Source of the DNA: Flavobacteriales bacterium
GTDB lineage: Bacteria > Bacteroidota > Bacteroidia > Flavobacteriales_D > Sanyastnellaceae
Length of the DNA stretch: 64,000 nt
Direction of reading: 5' to 3'
Assembly (NCBI GenBank): GCA_002862785.1
Contig: PKDZ01000018.1
Span: forward strand, 19,842-83,841
The notes beneath the pieces were generated by a model that saw only the letters and a program-made list of their open reading frames with translations, did not search any database and had not been told where the DNA came from. The position numbers and the translations under genes are program-made. Positions 52,147 to 60,356 of this stretch are shown in pieces; the first letter of the stretch is position 1, and each line of letters starts with the position of its first letter.

Positions 52147-52703
52147 CAGTTGGGCATGCAGACCTGACCGTCGATCTGGAGTCGGCGGATGGCGTCGAGT
52201 TCGCGCAGGACGTTGTCGATGTCCCGGCCGAGCGGCGCAAAATTGTAGGATTGGTGCAGGATGACGCCCTCTTTGTCGAGGATGAACGTGCCGCGGTGGC
52301 AGGTCAGGTCGGAGGTCGCCGTGAGGCGGCCGTATTCGTCGTAGTCGAACTGGCCGTTGAGGGTGCCGAAGCGGTCGGAGACCATGCGGTTGGTGTCGGC
52401 GATGAGGGGGTAGGTCACGCCTTCTGCGCCGCCATCGGTTTTGGGGGTGCTGAGGAACCGTTTGTGGATGTCCGCGGAATTGGTGCTGCAGCCCACGAGT
52501 ACGGCGTCGCGGGACTCGAAGTCGGTGAGGCGCTCCTGGAAGGCGTGGACCTCCGGGGTGCAGACGCTCGAGAAGTCGTCGGGATAGAAGAACAGGACCA
52601 CGTACTGTCCGCGGAAGCGGTCGAGGGAGAACTGGTGGTCCACTTTGCCGTTGACGATGGCGGTGGCGGTGAATTCGGGGGCGGGATGTCCAAGAAGGGG
52701 CAT
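52137..52703 (-). CDS. AhpC/Prx-type 2-Cys peroxiredoxin
   Basis: 188 residues. The peroxidatic Cys48 sits in FFYPDDFSSVCTPEVHAF (a PxxxSxxC active site, Ser instead of the common Thr) and the resolving Cys182 in DGQVCMPNW near the end. It reduces hydrogen peroxide and organic peroxides; the partner reductase is not in the window. The start at 52703 matches the usual MPLLGxPAPxF opening; longer upstream starts would extend into the ppk promoter region. Confidence 0.88.
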   Translation of the reverse strand: MPLLGHPAPEFTATAIVNGKVDHQFSLDRFRGQYVVLFFYPDDFSSVCTPEVHAFQERLTDFESRDAVLVGCSTNSADIHKRFLSTPKTDGGAEGVTYPLIADTNRMVSDRFGTLNGQFDYDEYGRLTATSDLTCHRGTFILDKEGVILHQSYNFAPLGRDIDNVLRELDAIRRLQIDGQVCMPNWKG

Positions 52704-52790
52704 GGTGCGAAGGTGGGGGATGGGAGAGGACGAAGTCATCGAGGGCGCCAAAAGTTCACACGGAGACACCGTCTCGTTGGGGCCCACGGG

Positions 52791-52798
52791 TATCTTTG
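52791..52798 (+). promoter_or_regulatory. -7 promoter element of ppk1
   Basis: TATCTTTG, an exact TAnnTTTG match, 5 bases before the ATG at 52804. Confidence 0.6.
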
Positions 52799-52803
52799 CG
52801 GGC

Positions 52804-54900
52804 ATGTCGGCCACGCACAAAGTCAGCAAGACCGGAGGCAAGCAGGGGCTGTCCGCCGAAGAGGAATTCTTCAATCGCGATATCAGTTGGCTTGCGTTCA
52901 ATGAGCGCGTTCTGCAGGAGGCGGAGGATCAGGACACGCCGCTCATCGAGCGGATGCGGTTTCTCGGCATCTTCTCCAACAACCTCGATGAGTTCTTCCG
53001 CGTGCGGATGGCAGCCCTGCAGCGCATTGCCCTGATCGGAAAGCGCACCACGACCACGCTCGGCCACGGGGTGGGAGAAACGCTCAATGCGGTGAACGAG
53101 CGGGTCATTGAGCTCCAGTCGCGCTACAACGAGGCGTTTGAGGAGGTGGAAGCCGAATTGGCCAATGAAGGCATTGACCTCATGTCCGAGGATCAGCTCG
53201 ACGAGGAGCAGTGGGAGTTCGTCAGGACCTGGTTTGACCGGAAGGTCCGTCCGCATCTGGTGCCCATTCTGATTTCGGATGTGGGCGTGCCCGAGTTGAA
53301 GGACGGGACCATCTATCACGCCATCGCCCTCGAGGGGGAGGTGTCGAAGCGGGCGCGGTTCGCTTTGCTCGAATTGCCCGATCACCTCGACCGGTTCCTG
53401 GTTCTGCCCGAGAAGGAAGGACGCCACGGCATCGTGTTCCTAGACGATGTGGTCCGTGTCGGATTGCCCCGGCTGTTCTCCACGTTTGAACCCACGGCGG
53501 TGTCCGCCTTTGCCATCAAGGTGACGCGGGACGCGGAGATTGACATGGACGATGACCTCACCAAGTCTCTGCTCGAGAAGATGAGGAAGGGCATCGCTCG
53601 ACGGAAGAAGGGCGACTACGTGCGGTTCCTGTATGACCGGACCATGCCGGATGACCTGCTGAAGTTCCTGATTCGGAAGCTGGATGTGGTGGACGAGGCC
53701 AGCATCATCCCCGGGGGCCGTTACCACAACCGCAAGGACCTGATGGATTTCCCTGACCTCGGGCGACCGGGATTGGTCCACCGCAAGCTCCCGCCCCTGC
53801 CACATCGCCATTTGAAAGGCAGGACGCGCTATTTTGAGGAGATTGCGCGGCAGGACATCCTGCTCCATTATCCCTATCACTCCTTTTCCCAGCTGGTGGA
53901 CCTGCTGCGGGAGGCGGCGATTGACCCCAAGGTCTCGGCCATCCGGATCAACCTGTACCGGGTGGCGAAAAATTCGCACATCATCAACGCGCTGACCAGT
54001 GCCGCGCTCAACGGCAAGGAGGTGCAGGTGGTGATCGAACTGCAGGCGCGGTTCGACGAGCGCAACAACATCAAGGTCACGCAAGCCCTGCAGGAGGCGG
54101 GCATCCAAGTCATTTTCGGGGTGGCCGGTCTCAAGACGCATTCCAAGCTCCTGCTCATCACGCGCAACGAAGGCCGCGTCCAGCGAAACTATGCGCACGT
54201 GGGGACCGGCAACTTCAACGAGGCCACGGCCGGGGTGTTCAGTGACCTCGCCCTGCTGACGGCCGACCGGCGCATCACCGGGGAGGTGGAGCGGCTGTTC
54301 GCCTTCTTCGAGCACAATTACCAGAGGGGGGTGTTCCGCCACCTCATCGTGTCGCCCTACAGCACGCGGCGTCGGTTCTCCCAGATGATCGACCGGGAAA
54401 TCCAGGAGGCCAAGGTGGGCCGGAAGGCGTGGATGGTCTTGAAGTGCAACAACCTCACGGATGCGGGAATGATCCGCAAGATGTACGAGGCCAGCCAGGC
54501 AGGGGTGAACATCAAGCTCATCGTCCGGGGCGCTTGCGCCTTGCGTGCCGGGGTGAAAGGACTGAGCGAGAACATCGAGGCGTACAGCATTGTGGGGCGG
54601 TTCCTCGAACATGCCCGCGTCATCGTCTTCGGGGCGGCGGGCAAGCCGGAATTCTACATTTCGAGTGCAGACTGGATGACGCGCAATCTGGACCGCCGGA
54701 TTGAGGTGAGCACGCCCATCTATGACGAGCGGTTGCAGGGGGAAATTTCAGCCATGCTCGATTTGCAGTTGAAGGACAATGTGAAGCGCAGGAAGCTGGA
54801 CAAGAAGCAAAAGAACCGGTATGTCAAACGTCCGAAGGGGGCTCCCGCAGTGGAGAGTCACCGGGGCCTCCATGCGTATTATGCGGATCAGGTGAAGTGA
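52804..54900 (+). CDS. ppk1: Polyphosphate kinase 1
   Basis: 698 residues, standard length. It reversibly makes inorganic polyphosphate from ATP. Visible parts: FFNRDISWLAFNERVLQEA (N domain), FLGIFSNNLDEFFRVRMAAL, the PLD-like catalytic domains with GLKTHSKLLLI (phosphorylated His, about 445), HVGTGNFNEATAGVFSDL, RGACALRAGVKGLSENI, GRFLEHARV (second His, about 603) and YISSADWMTRNLDRRIEV. ppx follows with the reading frames touching, so synthesis and breakdown of polyphosphate are encoded together. Confidence 0.96.
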   Translation: MSATHKVSKTGGKQGLSAEEEFFNRDISWLAFNERVLQEAEDQDTPLIERMRFLGIFSNNLDEFFRVRMAALQRIALIGKRTTTTLGHGVGETLNAVNERVIELQSRYNEAFEEVEAELANEGIDLMSEDQLDEEQWEFVRTWFDRKVRPHLVPILISDVGVPELKDGTIYHAIALEGEVSKRARFALLELPDHLDRFLVLPEKEGRHGIVFLDDVVRVGLPRLFSTFEPTAVSAFAIKVTRDAEIDMDDDLTKSLLEKMRKGIARRKKGDYVRFLYDRTMPDDLLKFLIRKLDVVDEASIIPGGRYHNRKDLMDFPDLGRPGLVHRKLPPLPHRHLKGRTRYFEEIARQDILLHYPYHSFSQLVDLLREAAIDPKVSAIRINLYRVAKNSHIINALTSAALNGKEVQVVIELQARFDERNNIKVTQALQEAGIQVIFGVAGLKTHSKLLLITRNEGRVQRNYAHVGTGNFNEATAGVFSDLALLTADRRITGEVERLFAFFEHNYQRGVFRHLIVSPYSTRRRFSQMIDREIQEAKVGRKAWMVLKCNNLTDAGMIRKMYEASQAGVNIKLIVRGACALRAGVKGLSENIEAYSIVGRFLEHARVIVFGAAGKPEFYISSADWMTRNLDRRIEVSTPIYDERLQGEISAMLDLQLKDNVKRRKLDKKQKNRYVKRPKGAPAVESHRGLHAYYADQVK

Positions 54901-54902
54901 AC

Positions 54903-55793
54903 ATGAGCCAGCGATACGGGGCGATTGACATCGGATCCAATGCGGTCCGGCTGATGGTGAAGGCCATCCGGGAGGAATCCGGTGAGGTCCGTTCCGACAA
55001 GGTGGCCTATACACGCATCCCCATCCGGCTGGGCGAGGATGTCTTCGAGACCGGGCGGATCAGTCCCGCCAAGGAGGAGGCCCTGACCCTCGCCATCGAG
55101 GCGTTTCATCTGCTGCTCCAGTCCATGGGCGTTGAGGAGTTTAGGGCCTGCGCCACCAGTGCGATGCGCGAGGCGACGAATGGGCCGGAGGTGGTGGAGG
55201 CCATCCGCGACCGGACTGGCGTCTCCATCGAGGTCATTCGCGGTCGGGAAGAGGCGGACTTGATTTTCTCCAATTTCTCCATCGCCAGCCTCGACCGGGA
55301 CCGGGATTATGTCTACGTCGATGTTGGAGGCGGCTCAACGGAAATCACCTTGATTCGGAGCGGAAAACGCGTGGAGGCCATGAGTTTTAGGATTGGCTCC
55401 GTGCGGCTCTTGAAAGGGAAGGTGAAGCCTGAAATCCAGGAGGAATTGAGGACGTGGTGTCAGGAATTGATGGTCAAGCATGAGGTGTCCAATGCGATGG
55501 TCATCGGCACTGGGGGCAACATCAATCGGCTGCACAAATTGTCTGGCGGCTACGGCCCTGATCCCATTTCCAAGCAGGCGCTGGAGGCGACCTTGAGAAA
55601 ACTGGAACAGGCGAGCCATGCCGAGCGTTTGGATCGCTATGGGTTGAAGCCGGATCGGGCCGATGTGATCGTGCCGGCGTGCCGGATTTACTTGGACGCG
55701 ATGGACCTGTTTGCGGCTGAGCAGATGGTGGTCCCCAAGGTGGGGCTGGGCGATGGCATGGTGCTGGATTTGCACCGCCGGCGGAACGCGTGA
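54903..55793 (+). CDS. ppx: Exopolyphosphatase (Ppx/GppA family)
   Basis: 296 residues, the short form with one actin-like ATPase fold. GAIDIGSNAVRLMV is the phosphate-1 motif and YVDVGGGSTEITLI the phosphate-2 motif; FRACATSAMREATNG and VIGTGGNINRLHKL are also family marks. It removes phosphate from polyphosphate ends or pppGpp. The ATG at 54903 is chosen; a GTG at 54897 overlapping the ppk1 stop (GTGA) is an equally plausible coupled start. Confidence 0.92.
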   Translation: MSQRYGAIDIGSNAVRLMVKAIREESGEVRSDKVAYTRIPIRLGEDVFETGRISPAKEEALTLAIEAFHLLLQSMGVEEFRACATSAMREATNGPEVVEAIRDRTGVSIEVIRGREEADLIFSNFSIASLDRDRDYVYVDVGGGSTEITLIRSGKRVEAMSFRIGSVRLLKGKVKPEIQEELRTWCQELMVKHEVSNAMVIGTGGNINRLHKLSGGYGPDPISKQALEATLRKLEQASHAERLDRYGLKPDRADVIVPACRIYLDAMDLFAAEQMVVPKVGLGDGMVLDLHRRRNA

Positions 55794-56375
55794 TCAGGCG
55801 GTGACGGCCGATTGGGCGAGCGTGCGGATGCGCAGGAGCTCGGCCAACAGGTTGCTCGCCACTTTCTCCTGGGCTTCCTCTCCCTTTCGTTCCGCTTCGA
55901 GGGCAGCGGCCAAGGCGGCAGGAGACCATTCGTCGCGCATGGGCTTGATCTCAGCGCCGTCCAGGTCTCGGTCGGAGGACCAGGCGGCCATCCATTCGAG
56001 ATAGTGGTGTTGGATGCGGACCAGACATTCTCCCAATCGGCTGAGGCAGGTGGGGTCGAGCGTGGCGGCCATGGAGGTCCGAAGGCGGCCGACGTTGTCG
56101 GCATGGATGCGCACCACTGCGTCTGCCGTGCCCTCGAGCGGCGCCATTTCCGGCACAGTGCCGTCGAGGCAGGGCAACTCCACTCCGAGGGTTTCGCCGA
56201 CTTCGGAAGCCGTCAGGAGGCGGTCGACCTTCGCCCGGAAGACCTGAGGCACCACCGTTTGGCGGAAGAGGAAGTCCCGGATGCTGAATACGTGGGCCTC
56301 AAAGGCGTCGTGCACTTCATCTGGTGTCGGGGCCTCGGGCAATTGAAGGACATGCAAGGCAGTCTGGCGGTCCAT
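55794..56375 (-). CDS. Hypothetical cytoplasmic protein
   Basis: 193 residues, mostly helical and acidic (MDRQTALHVLQLPEAPTPDE, FSIRDFLFRQTVVPQVFRAKV, IQHHYLEWMAAWSSDRDLD). The first 50 residues have a faint resemblance to a J-domain-like helical pair, but no HPD is present. I do not recognise the family. The start is supported by a -7 box (TACCTTGG) 4 bases upstream. It converges on ppx with no gap. Confidence 0.6.
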   Translation of the reverse strand: MDRQTALHVLQLPEAPTPDEVHDAFEAHVFSIRDFLFRQTVVPQVFRAKVDRLLTASEVGETLGVELPCLDGTVPEMAPLEGTADAVVRIHADNVGRLRTSMAATLDPTCLSRLGECLVRIQHHYLEWMAAWSSDRDLDGAEIKPMRDEWSPAALAAALEAERKGEEAQEKVASNLLAELLRIRTLAQSAVTA

Positions 56376-56379
56376 GGAA

Positions 56380-56387
56380 CCAAGGTA
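56380..56387 (-). promoter_or_regulatory. -7 promoter element of the hypothetical gene ending at 55794
   Basis: TACCTTGG on the minus strand, 4 bases before the start codon. Confidence 0.45.
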
Positions 56388-56488
56388 CTCCGCGGGACAG
56401 GGACTGAGCAGGGCACTCCGGGACCGTAATTCACGTTCTTTCGTGCGTGGTGGCCGTGAAGCCCTTGACCACAGGGCGTTGCCGGGTG

Positions 56489-56496
56489 TATTTTTC
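56489..56496 (+). promoter_or_regulatory. -7 promoter element of the TlpA-like lipoprotein gene
   Basis: TATTTTTC, 3 bases before the ATG at 56500, with TTG (-33) at 56465-56467, 21 bases upstream. Confidence 0.6.
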
Positions 56497-56499
56497 GGC

Positions 56500-58011
56500 A
56501 TGCAACACCGCATTCCTGCTGTCATGTGGATTTCCTTCTGCCTTTCCCTTGTTCTGGTCGCTTGTTCATCTGGTGATGCGCCTCAGGCGCGTTCGAAACG
56601 GCCGGTCGTGGACCCCACAGCTGCCCTTACGGCACAGGTGAAAAAGGACAATCCGGCTCCGGCGGCGGACAATTCCTCCTCATCCAAAGCGGGACAGCAA
56701 GTGTCAGGTGGGGCGCGGGAGAATCCCGATTTCTTGAATGGAATCAACGAGGACAACGAGGGAGACAAGGTGGGCGAAGTGGCCTTCAGTGGCTCCATTC
56801 AAAACCGCAGTGGCATGCTCTACCTCTTCGAGACGGAGGGGCGGAATATCGCCGTGTTGGATTCGGCTGAATTGGAAGACGGACGCTTTGATTTCGGCAA
56901 GATTGAGGTGGGCCGCGGCTTCTACGGTCTGGGATACGAGCGGGCCAAGAAAACCGCGGAGATCGTGCTGAATCCGGACGAGGCCGTCCTCAACATTGAC
57001 TTTCAGAATGGACGTCTGGTGGGAGGCCGGACTGAGAGCCGGGAAAACCGGGCATGGTTCGCTTATCGAGGCGCCGAGGCGGCCAACAAGAATCAAGTCC
57101 GTCAGCTCTACAAGCAGCGTCGGGGCAATGAAGCCGCGATCGACGCCCAGGTCAAGGCGAAGGAAAAGGAGCTGGCGCAGACCCAACACAAGTTCATCCG
57201 GGACTACCCGGGCACTTATATGGCCAAATTTCTCACGTGGAAGCAGCCGCGTTTCCTCGGCAACAAGGGGACGTATTTGAGCGACCTGGACGTGAGCGAC
57301 AACAGCCTGATCCGTTCGATGGCCCTGCCGGACCGCATCCAGTCGATGATGCGCACCTTCAGTGAGGGCAAGGACTCGGGGTTCCTCAGTTGCGTCGACC
57401 TCGTCAAAGCGTCTTGCGAGGACAATCCGGTGGTGCTCGAATTCGTCCTGTACAACATGCTGGACGGTTTCTACAACACGGGCAAGGAGACCATCTGCCA
57501 ATACATCCTGGACAACTACATCTTCGACGAGGATTGCGGAGCCAATCTGTCGGATGTCATCCGGCAGCGTGCACAGGGCATCATCAATCTCCGCGTGGGC
57601 AACACGCCGCCCAATTTCAAGATCGCTGACCCCTCCGGCAAGACGGTCGAGTTGTCCAAGTTGGTGTCCACGCACGAGTTCACGCTCGTGATGTTCTGGG
57701 CGAGTTGGTGCCACAAGTGTGAACAGGAGATTCCGAACCTGGTGCCCATGTACCAGGAGATGAACCCCCGAGGATTCGGCATGGTGGGCATCTCGGTCGA
57801 CCAGCAGAAGGCGGCCTGGACCAAGGCCATCGCCGACAACCAGATTCCGTGGCCCAATGTCAGCCAGCTCAAGGGGTGGGATGCCCCCATCACCGATGAC
57901 TACAAGATCACGCAGACGCCGACCTATTTCCTGTTGGACAAGGAGGGCAAGATTGTGATGAAGCCGGAGCGCTGGTTCGAGGTCCAGCGGTTCCTGCAAT
58001 CCCGCATCTGA
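56500..58011 (+). CDS. TlpA-like thioredoxin-domain lipoprotein
   Basis: 503 residues. A lipoprotein signal (LSLVLVACSSG, Cys about 22) and a low-complexity linker precede a DUF4369-like/beta region (about 90-190, GSIQNRSGMLYLFETEGRNI). A helical middle follows, then a C-terminal thioredoxin fold (about 370-503, TPPNFKIADPSGKTVELSKL, FWASWCHKCEQEIPNL with the CxxC near 403-406, ITQTPTYFLLDKEGKI). It should reduce or shuffle disulfides in the periplasm from the membrane surface. The large number of cysteine-rich secreted proteins encoded nearby is a plausible client set, which is inference. Confidence 0.82.
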   Translation: MQHRIPAVMWISFCLSLVLVACSSGDAPQARSKRPVVDPTAALTAQVKKDNPAPAADNSSSSKAGQQVSGGARENPDFLNGINEDNEGDKVGEVAFSGSIQNRSGMLYLFETEGRNIAVLDSAELEDGRFDFGKIEVGRGFYGLGYERAKKTAEIVLNPDEAVLNIDFQNGRLVGGRTESRENRAWFAYRGAEAANKNQVRQLYKQRRGNEAAIDAQVKAKEKELAQTQHKFIRDYPGTYMAKFLTWKQPRFLGNKGTYLSDLDVSDNSLIRSMALPDRIQSMMRTFSEGKDSGFLSCVDLVKASCEDNPVVLEFVLYNMLDGFYNTGKETICQYILDNYIFDEDCGANLSDVIRQRAQGIINLRVGNTPPNFKIADPSGKTVELSKLVSTHEFTLVMFWASWCHKCEQEIPNLVPMYQEMNPRGFGMVGISVDQQKAAWTKAIADNQIPWPNVSQLKGWDAPITDDYKITQTPTYFLLDKEGKIVMKPERWFEVQRFLQSRI

Positions 58012-58015
58012 CCGC

Positions 58016-59032
58016 TCAGCCCGCGGGCATCAGAGCGCGATACAGCTCGGCATGCAGTTGAGCGGACCGTTCTGCTGAACAGGCGGCCGCGTTGACCTGG
58101 CCCTTGGCGACCAGCTCCATTCTCAACCCGCCCTCATTCAGGACCCGGAGAACGGCCTCCCGGATGGAGTCTGCGTCATCCGGATTGGCGAGCACCGCAC
58201 CATCCCCGGCTGTCTCCCGCATGGGGGAGCGGTCGCTGGTGACCACCGGCACTCCGATGGTCTGGGCCTCGATGATGGGCATGCCGTAGCCTTCTAGCGT
58301 CGAGCAGAAGAGCAAAACATCCGCTGCCGCGTATTCCTCCTGCAGTTCCTCCTCGCTCAGTTTGGACGCCGTGCTGAAGTCGATGCCATGGCCATCCAGC
58401 ATCGCGATCTGGTCGCTGGAGGGCTCGCCAATGATGCGGAGGTGGACCTCGAGTCCGGCGAGGGCTCTGGCATGCTGCTCCAGATTCTTGTTGTCGGCGA
58501 GTCCGATGTGCAGCACACGGGACGTCGGGTGGCTGGGTTCCGTCGCCCGCTTCCGGAAGGTGGGGGAGATGACGCTGGGGATCACCTGAATTCGGTCTTC
58601 AGGGTAATGGGTTCGGCGAAGGATGTCGTGTCGGGTCGTCTCGGAGACGGCGATGAGGCGGTCACAGGACCGCAAGGGGAGCGTCAGCCAGAACCACCGT
58701 TTGAGCCGGCGTTTGAGCGCAGAACCCTCATCCAGCATCCCGAGGTCGTGGATGGTCAGGACCACGGGTTTGTAACGGAGGCCGATGGCGGCGAAATGGA
58801 TGTCGCCTGTGATGTGGAGCACGGCGTGGCCCAATTGCCGGACTTCCCTCCAAATGGCGATGCGGTCCAGAATGCCCGAGGTGAACCGGCTTGCGGTGTG
58901 CACGTCCGGGCGCGGGCTGTCTTGTGGCCAGGCGTCGCCCATGGTGCGGTACGAGGTTTCGATGCTGAAATTCCCGAGGCTTCGGGGCTTTCGCATGATC
59001 CAGGCGACGCAGGGTGACGGGCGGTCGGGCAT
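58016..59032 (-). CDS. Family 4-type glycosyltransferase
   Basis: 338 residues of GT-B fold. Marks: ITGDIHFAAIGL and VVLTIHDLGMLDEGSALKRRLKRWFWL, CDRLIAVSETTRHDIL, VLHIGLADNKNLEQHARAL and STLEGYGMPIIEAQTIGVPVVTS, the donor-site E-x7-E region. It transfers a sugar from a nucleotide donor, probably in surface polysaccharide synthesis. A perfect -7 box on the minus strand supports the ATG at 59032. Confidence 0.85.
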   Translation of the reverse strand: MPDRPSPCVAWIMRKPRSLGNFSIETSYRTMGDAWPQDSPRPDVHTASRFTSGILDRIAIWREVRQLGHAVLHITGDIHFAAIGLRYKPVVLTIHDLGMLDEGSALKRRLKRWFWLTLPLRSCDRLIAVSETTRHDILRRTHYPEDRIQVIPSVISPTFRKRATEPSHPTSRVLHIGLADNKNLEQHARALAGLEVHLRIIGEPSSDQIAMLDGHGIDFSTASKLSEEELQEEYAAADVLLFCSTLEGYGMPIIEAQTIGVPVVTSDRSPMRETAGDGAVLANPDDADSIREAVLRVLNEGGLRMELVAKGQVNAAACSAERSAQLHAELYRALMPAG

Positions 59033-59037
59033 CCCCT

Positions 59038-59045
59038 CAAATTTA
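59038..59045 (-). promoter_or_regulatory. -7 promoter element of the glycosyltransferase gene
   Basis: TAAATTTG, an exact TAnnTTTG match, 5 bases before the start codon. Confidence 0.6.
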
Positions 59046-59060
59046 CGAAGGGGCCGTGGC

Positions 59061-60299
59061 TCAAGCGTGTCGGAGAGACTCGATGGGGTCGAGTTGGGCG
59101 GCCCGACGGGCAGGGTAATAGCCGCTGCCGAGGCTCACGGCTCCACTGAGCGCGAGGGCCACGAACACCCAATCCCAGGGCAGGACGAACGGGGCGTCGA
59201 GTTGTTGGGCGACCAGGTTGCCCACGCCGATGCCGAGCAGAATGCCCAGGAGGCCCCCGAGCAGGCCGATCATCACCACCTCCACCAGAAATTGGGCGCG
59301 GATGTTGGCGGCCGAGGCGCCGAGTGCTTTGCGGAGGCCGATTTCCCGGGTGCGTTCGGTGACGGTGACCAGCATGATGTTGGTCAGACCGATGGAGGAG
59401 CCGAGCAGGGTGATCAGTCCGAGGAAAAGCGCGGCGTAGGTCACACTGCTCAAGCTTTGGTTGAACTGCTCGATCAGGGCGTCGGACCGGGCGATGCGGA
59501 AGCTGTCCTCTTCCCCGGGCAGGTCTCCCCGGATGGCCCGCATTTCCCCAATGACCCGATCGGACAGGGGCGCAATGCCGTCCGGGTCCGGGGACTTGAC
59601 TTGGATGGTGTAGGAGGTGCGGGGGCCGCTGAACCGGGCGCGGATTTCCCCGACGGGAAGGATGGCTTGGTTGTCCTGGGACATGCCAAACGAGGCGCCC
59701 TGTTCGGCGAGGATGCCCACCACGCGATAGCGGCGGTTGCGGATGCGGACGTCCTGGTCGAGTGGATCCTCTCCAGGAGAGAACAGCTTGTCCACCACGC
59801 CCTGCCCGAGGATGAGGACGGGGGCGTTGCGCAGCACCTCCTCGGCGGTGAAGTTTCGTCCGGTGAGCAGGTCGTAATCGCTCATCGGGAGGAAGCCCTC
59901 GTCGCCGCCGACCACGAGGACGTTGGGGTCGGTTTCCTCACCTTTTCGGGCGAGTCGGCCCATCATGGTGCCCCGGGCGGAGACCGAGGTGGAAGCTTCC
60001 TCGACCATGGTGGCCTTGAGGGACATGGCCTGTTGGTAGGTGAGGGGGTCGCTGTCCCCGATTCGGCGGCCGCGGAAGGAGCCCCCGCCCGATTTCTGGC
60101 TGATCTGGATGGTGCCCGCGCCGAGGCCCACGAACTGGTCGATGAGGCTGGATTGCAAGGCGGCGGTGGCGGTGATCATGGACATCAGGGCCATGATTCC
60201 GGTGCCGATGATGGTGACCGTGAGGAGCGTCCGGAGCCATTGCGCCCGGATGGAGCGCAGGGCAATCTTGACCTGCTCGAGAAGGACGGCCCGTGTCAT
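59061..60299 (-). CDS. MacB/FtsX-type ABC transporter permease
   Basis: 412 residues with the MacB layout: one N-terminal helix (about 20-42, LRTLLTVTIIGTGIMALMSMI), a large periplasmic domain (about 45-285, VLILGQGVVDKLF, VVGILAEQGASFGM), then three C-terminal helices in an FtsX domain (GLITLLGSSIGLTNIMLVTVTERTREIGLRKALGAS, YYPARRAAQLDPIESLRHA). It would work with a separate ATPase, not in the window, in export of lipoproteins, peptides or drugs. It is divergent from aconitase. Confidence 0.88.
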   Translation of the reverse strand: MTRAVLLEQVKIALRSIRAQWLRTLLTVTIIGTGIMALMSMITATAALQSSLIDQFVGLGAGTIQISQKSGGGSFRGRRIGDSDPLTYQQAMSLKATMVEEASTSVSARGTMMGRLARKGEETDPNVLVVGGDEGFLPMSDYDLLTGRNFTAEEVLRNAPVLILGQGVVDKLFSPGEDPLDQDVRIRNRRYRVVGILAEQGASFGMSQDNQAILPVGEIRARFSGPRTSYTIQVKSPDPDGIAPLSDRVIGEMRAIRGDLPGEEDSFRIARSDALIEQFNQSLSSVTYAALFLGLITLLGSSIGLTNIMLVTVTERTREIGLRKALGASAANIRAQFLVEVVMIGLLGGLLGILLGIGVGNLVAQQLDAPFVLPWDWVFVALALSGAVSLGSGYYPARRAAQLDPIESLRHA

Positions 60300-60303
60300 G
60301 CGC

Positions 60304-60311
60304 CAAAGCTA
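60304..60311 (-). promoter_or_regulatory. -7 promoter element of the ABC permease gene
   Basis: TAGCTTTG on the minus strand, an exact TAnnTTTG match, 4 bases before the start codon. The divergent acn -7 box begins 11 bases away. Confidence 0.6.
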
Positions 60312-60321
60312 CGGGCACGCG

Positions 60322-60329
60322 TATCTTCG
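60322..60329 (+). promoter_or_regulatory. -7 promoter element of acn
   Basis: TATCTTCG, 27 bases before the ATG at 60357. Confidence 0.5.
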
Positions 60330-60356
60330 CCGACCCAACGCCACAACTGATTCGAG

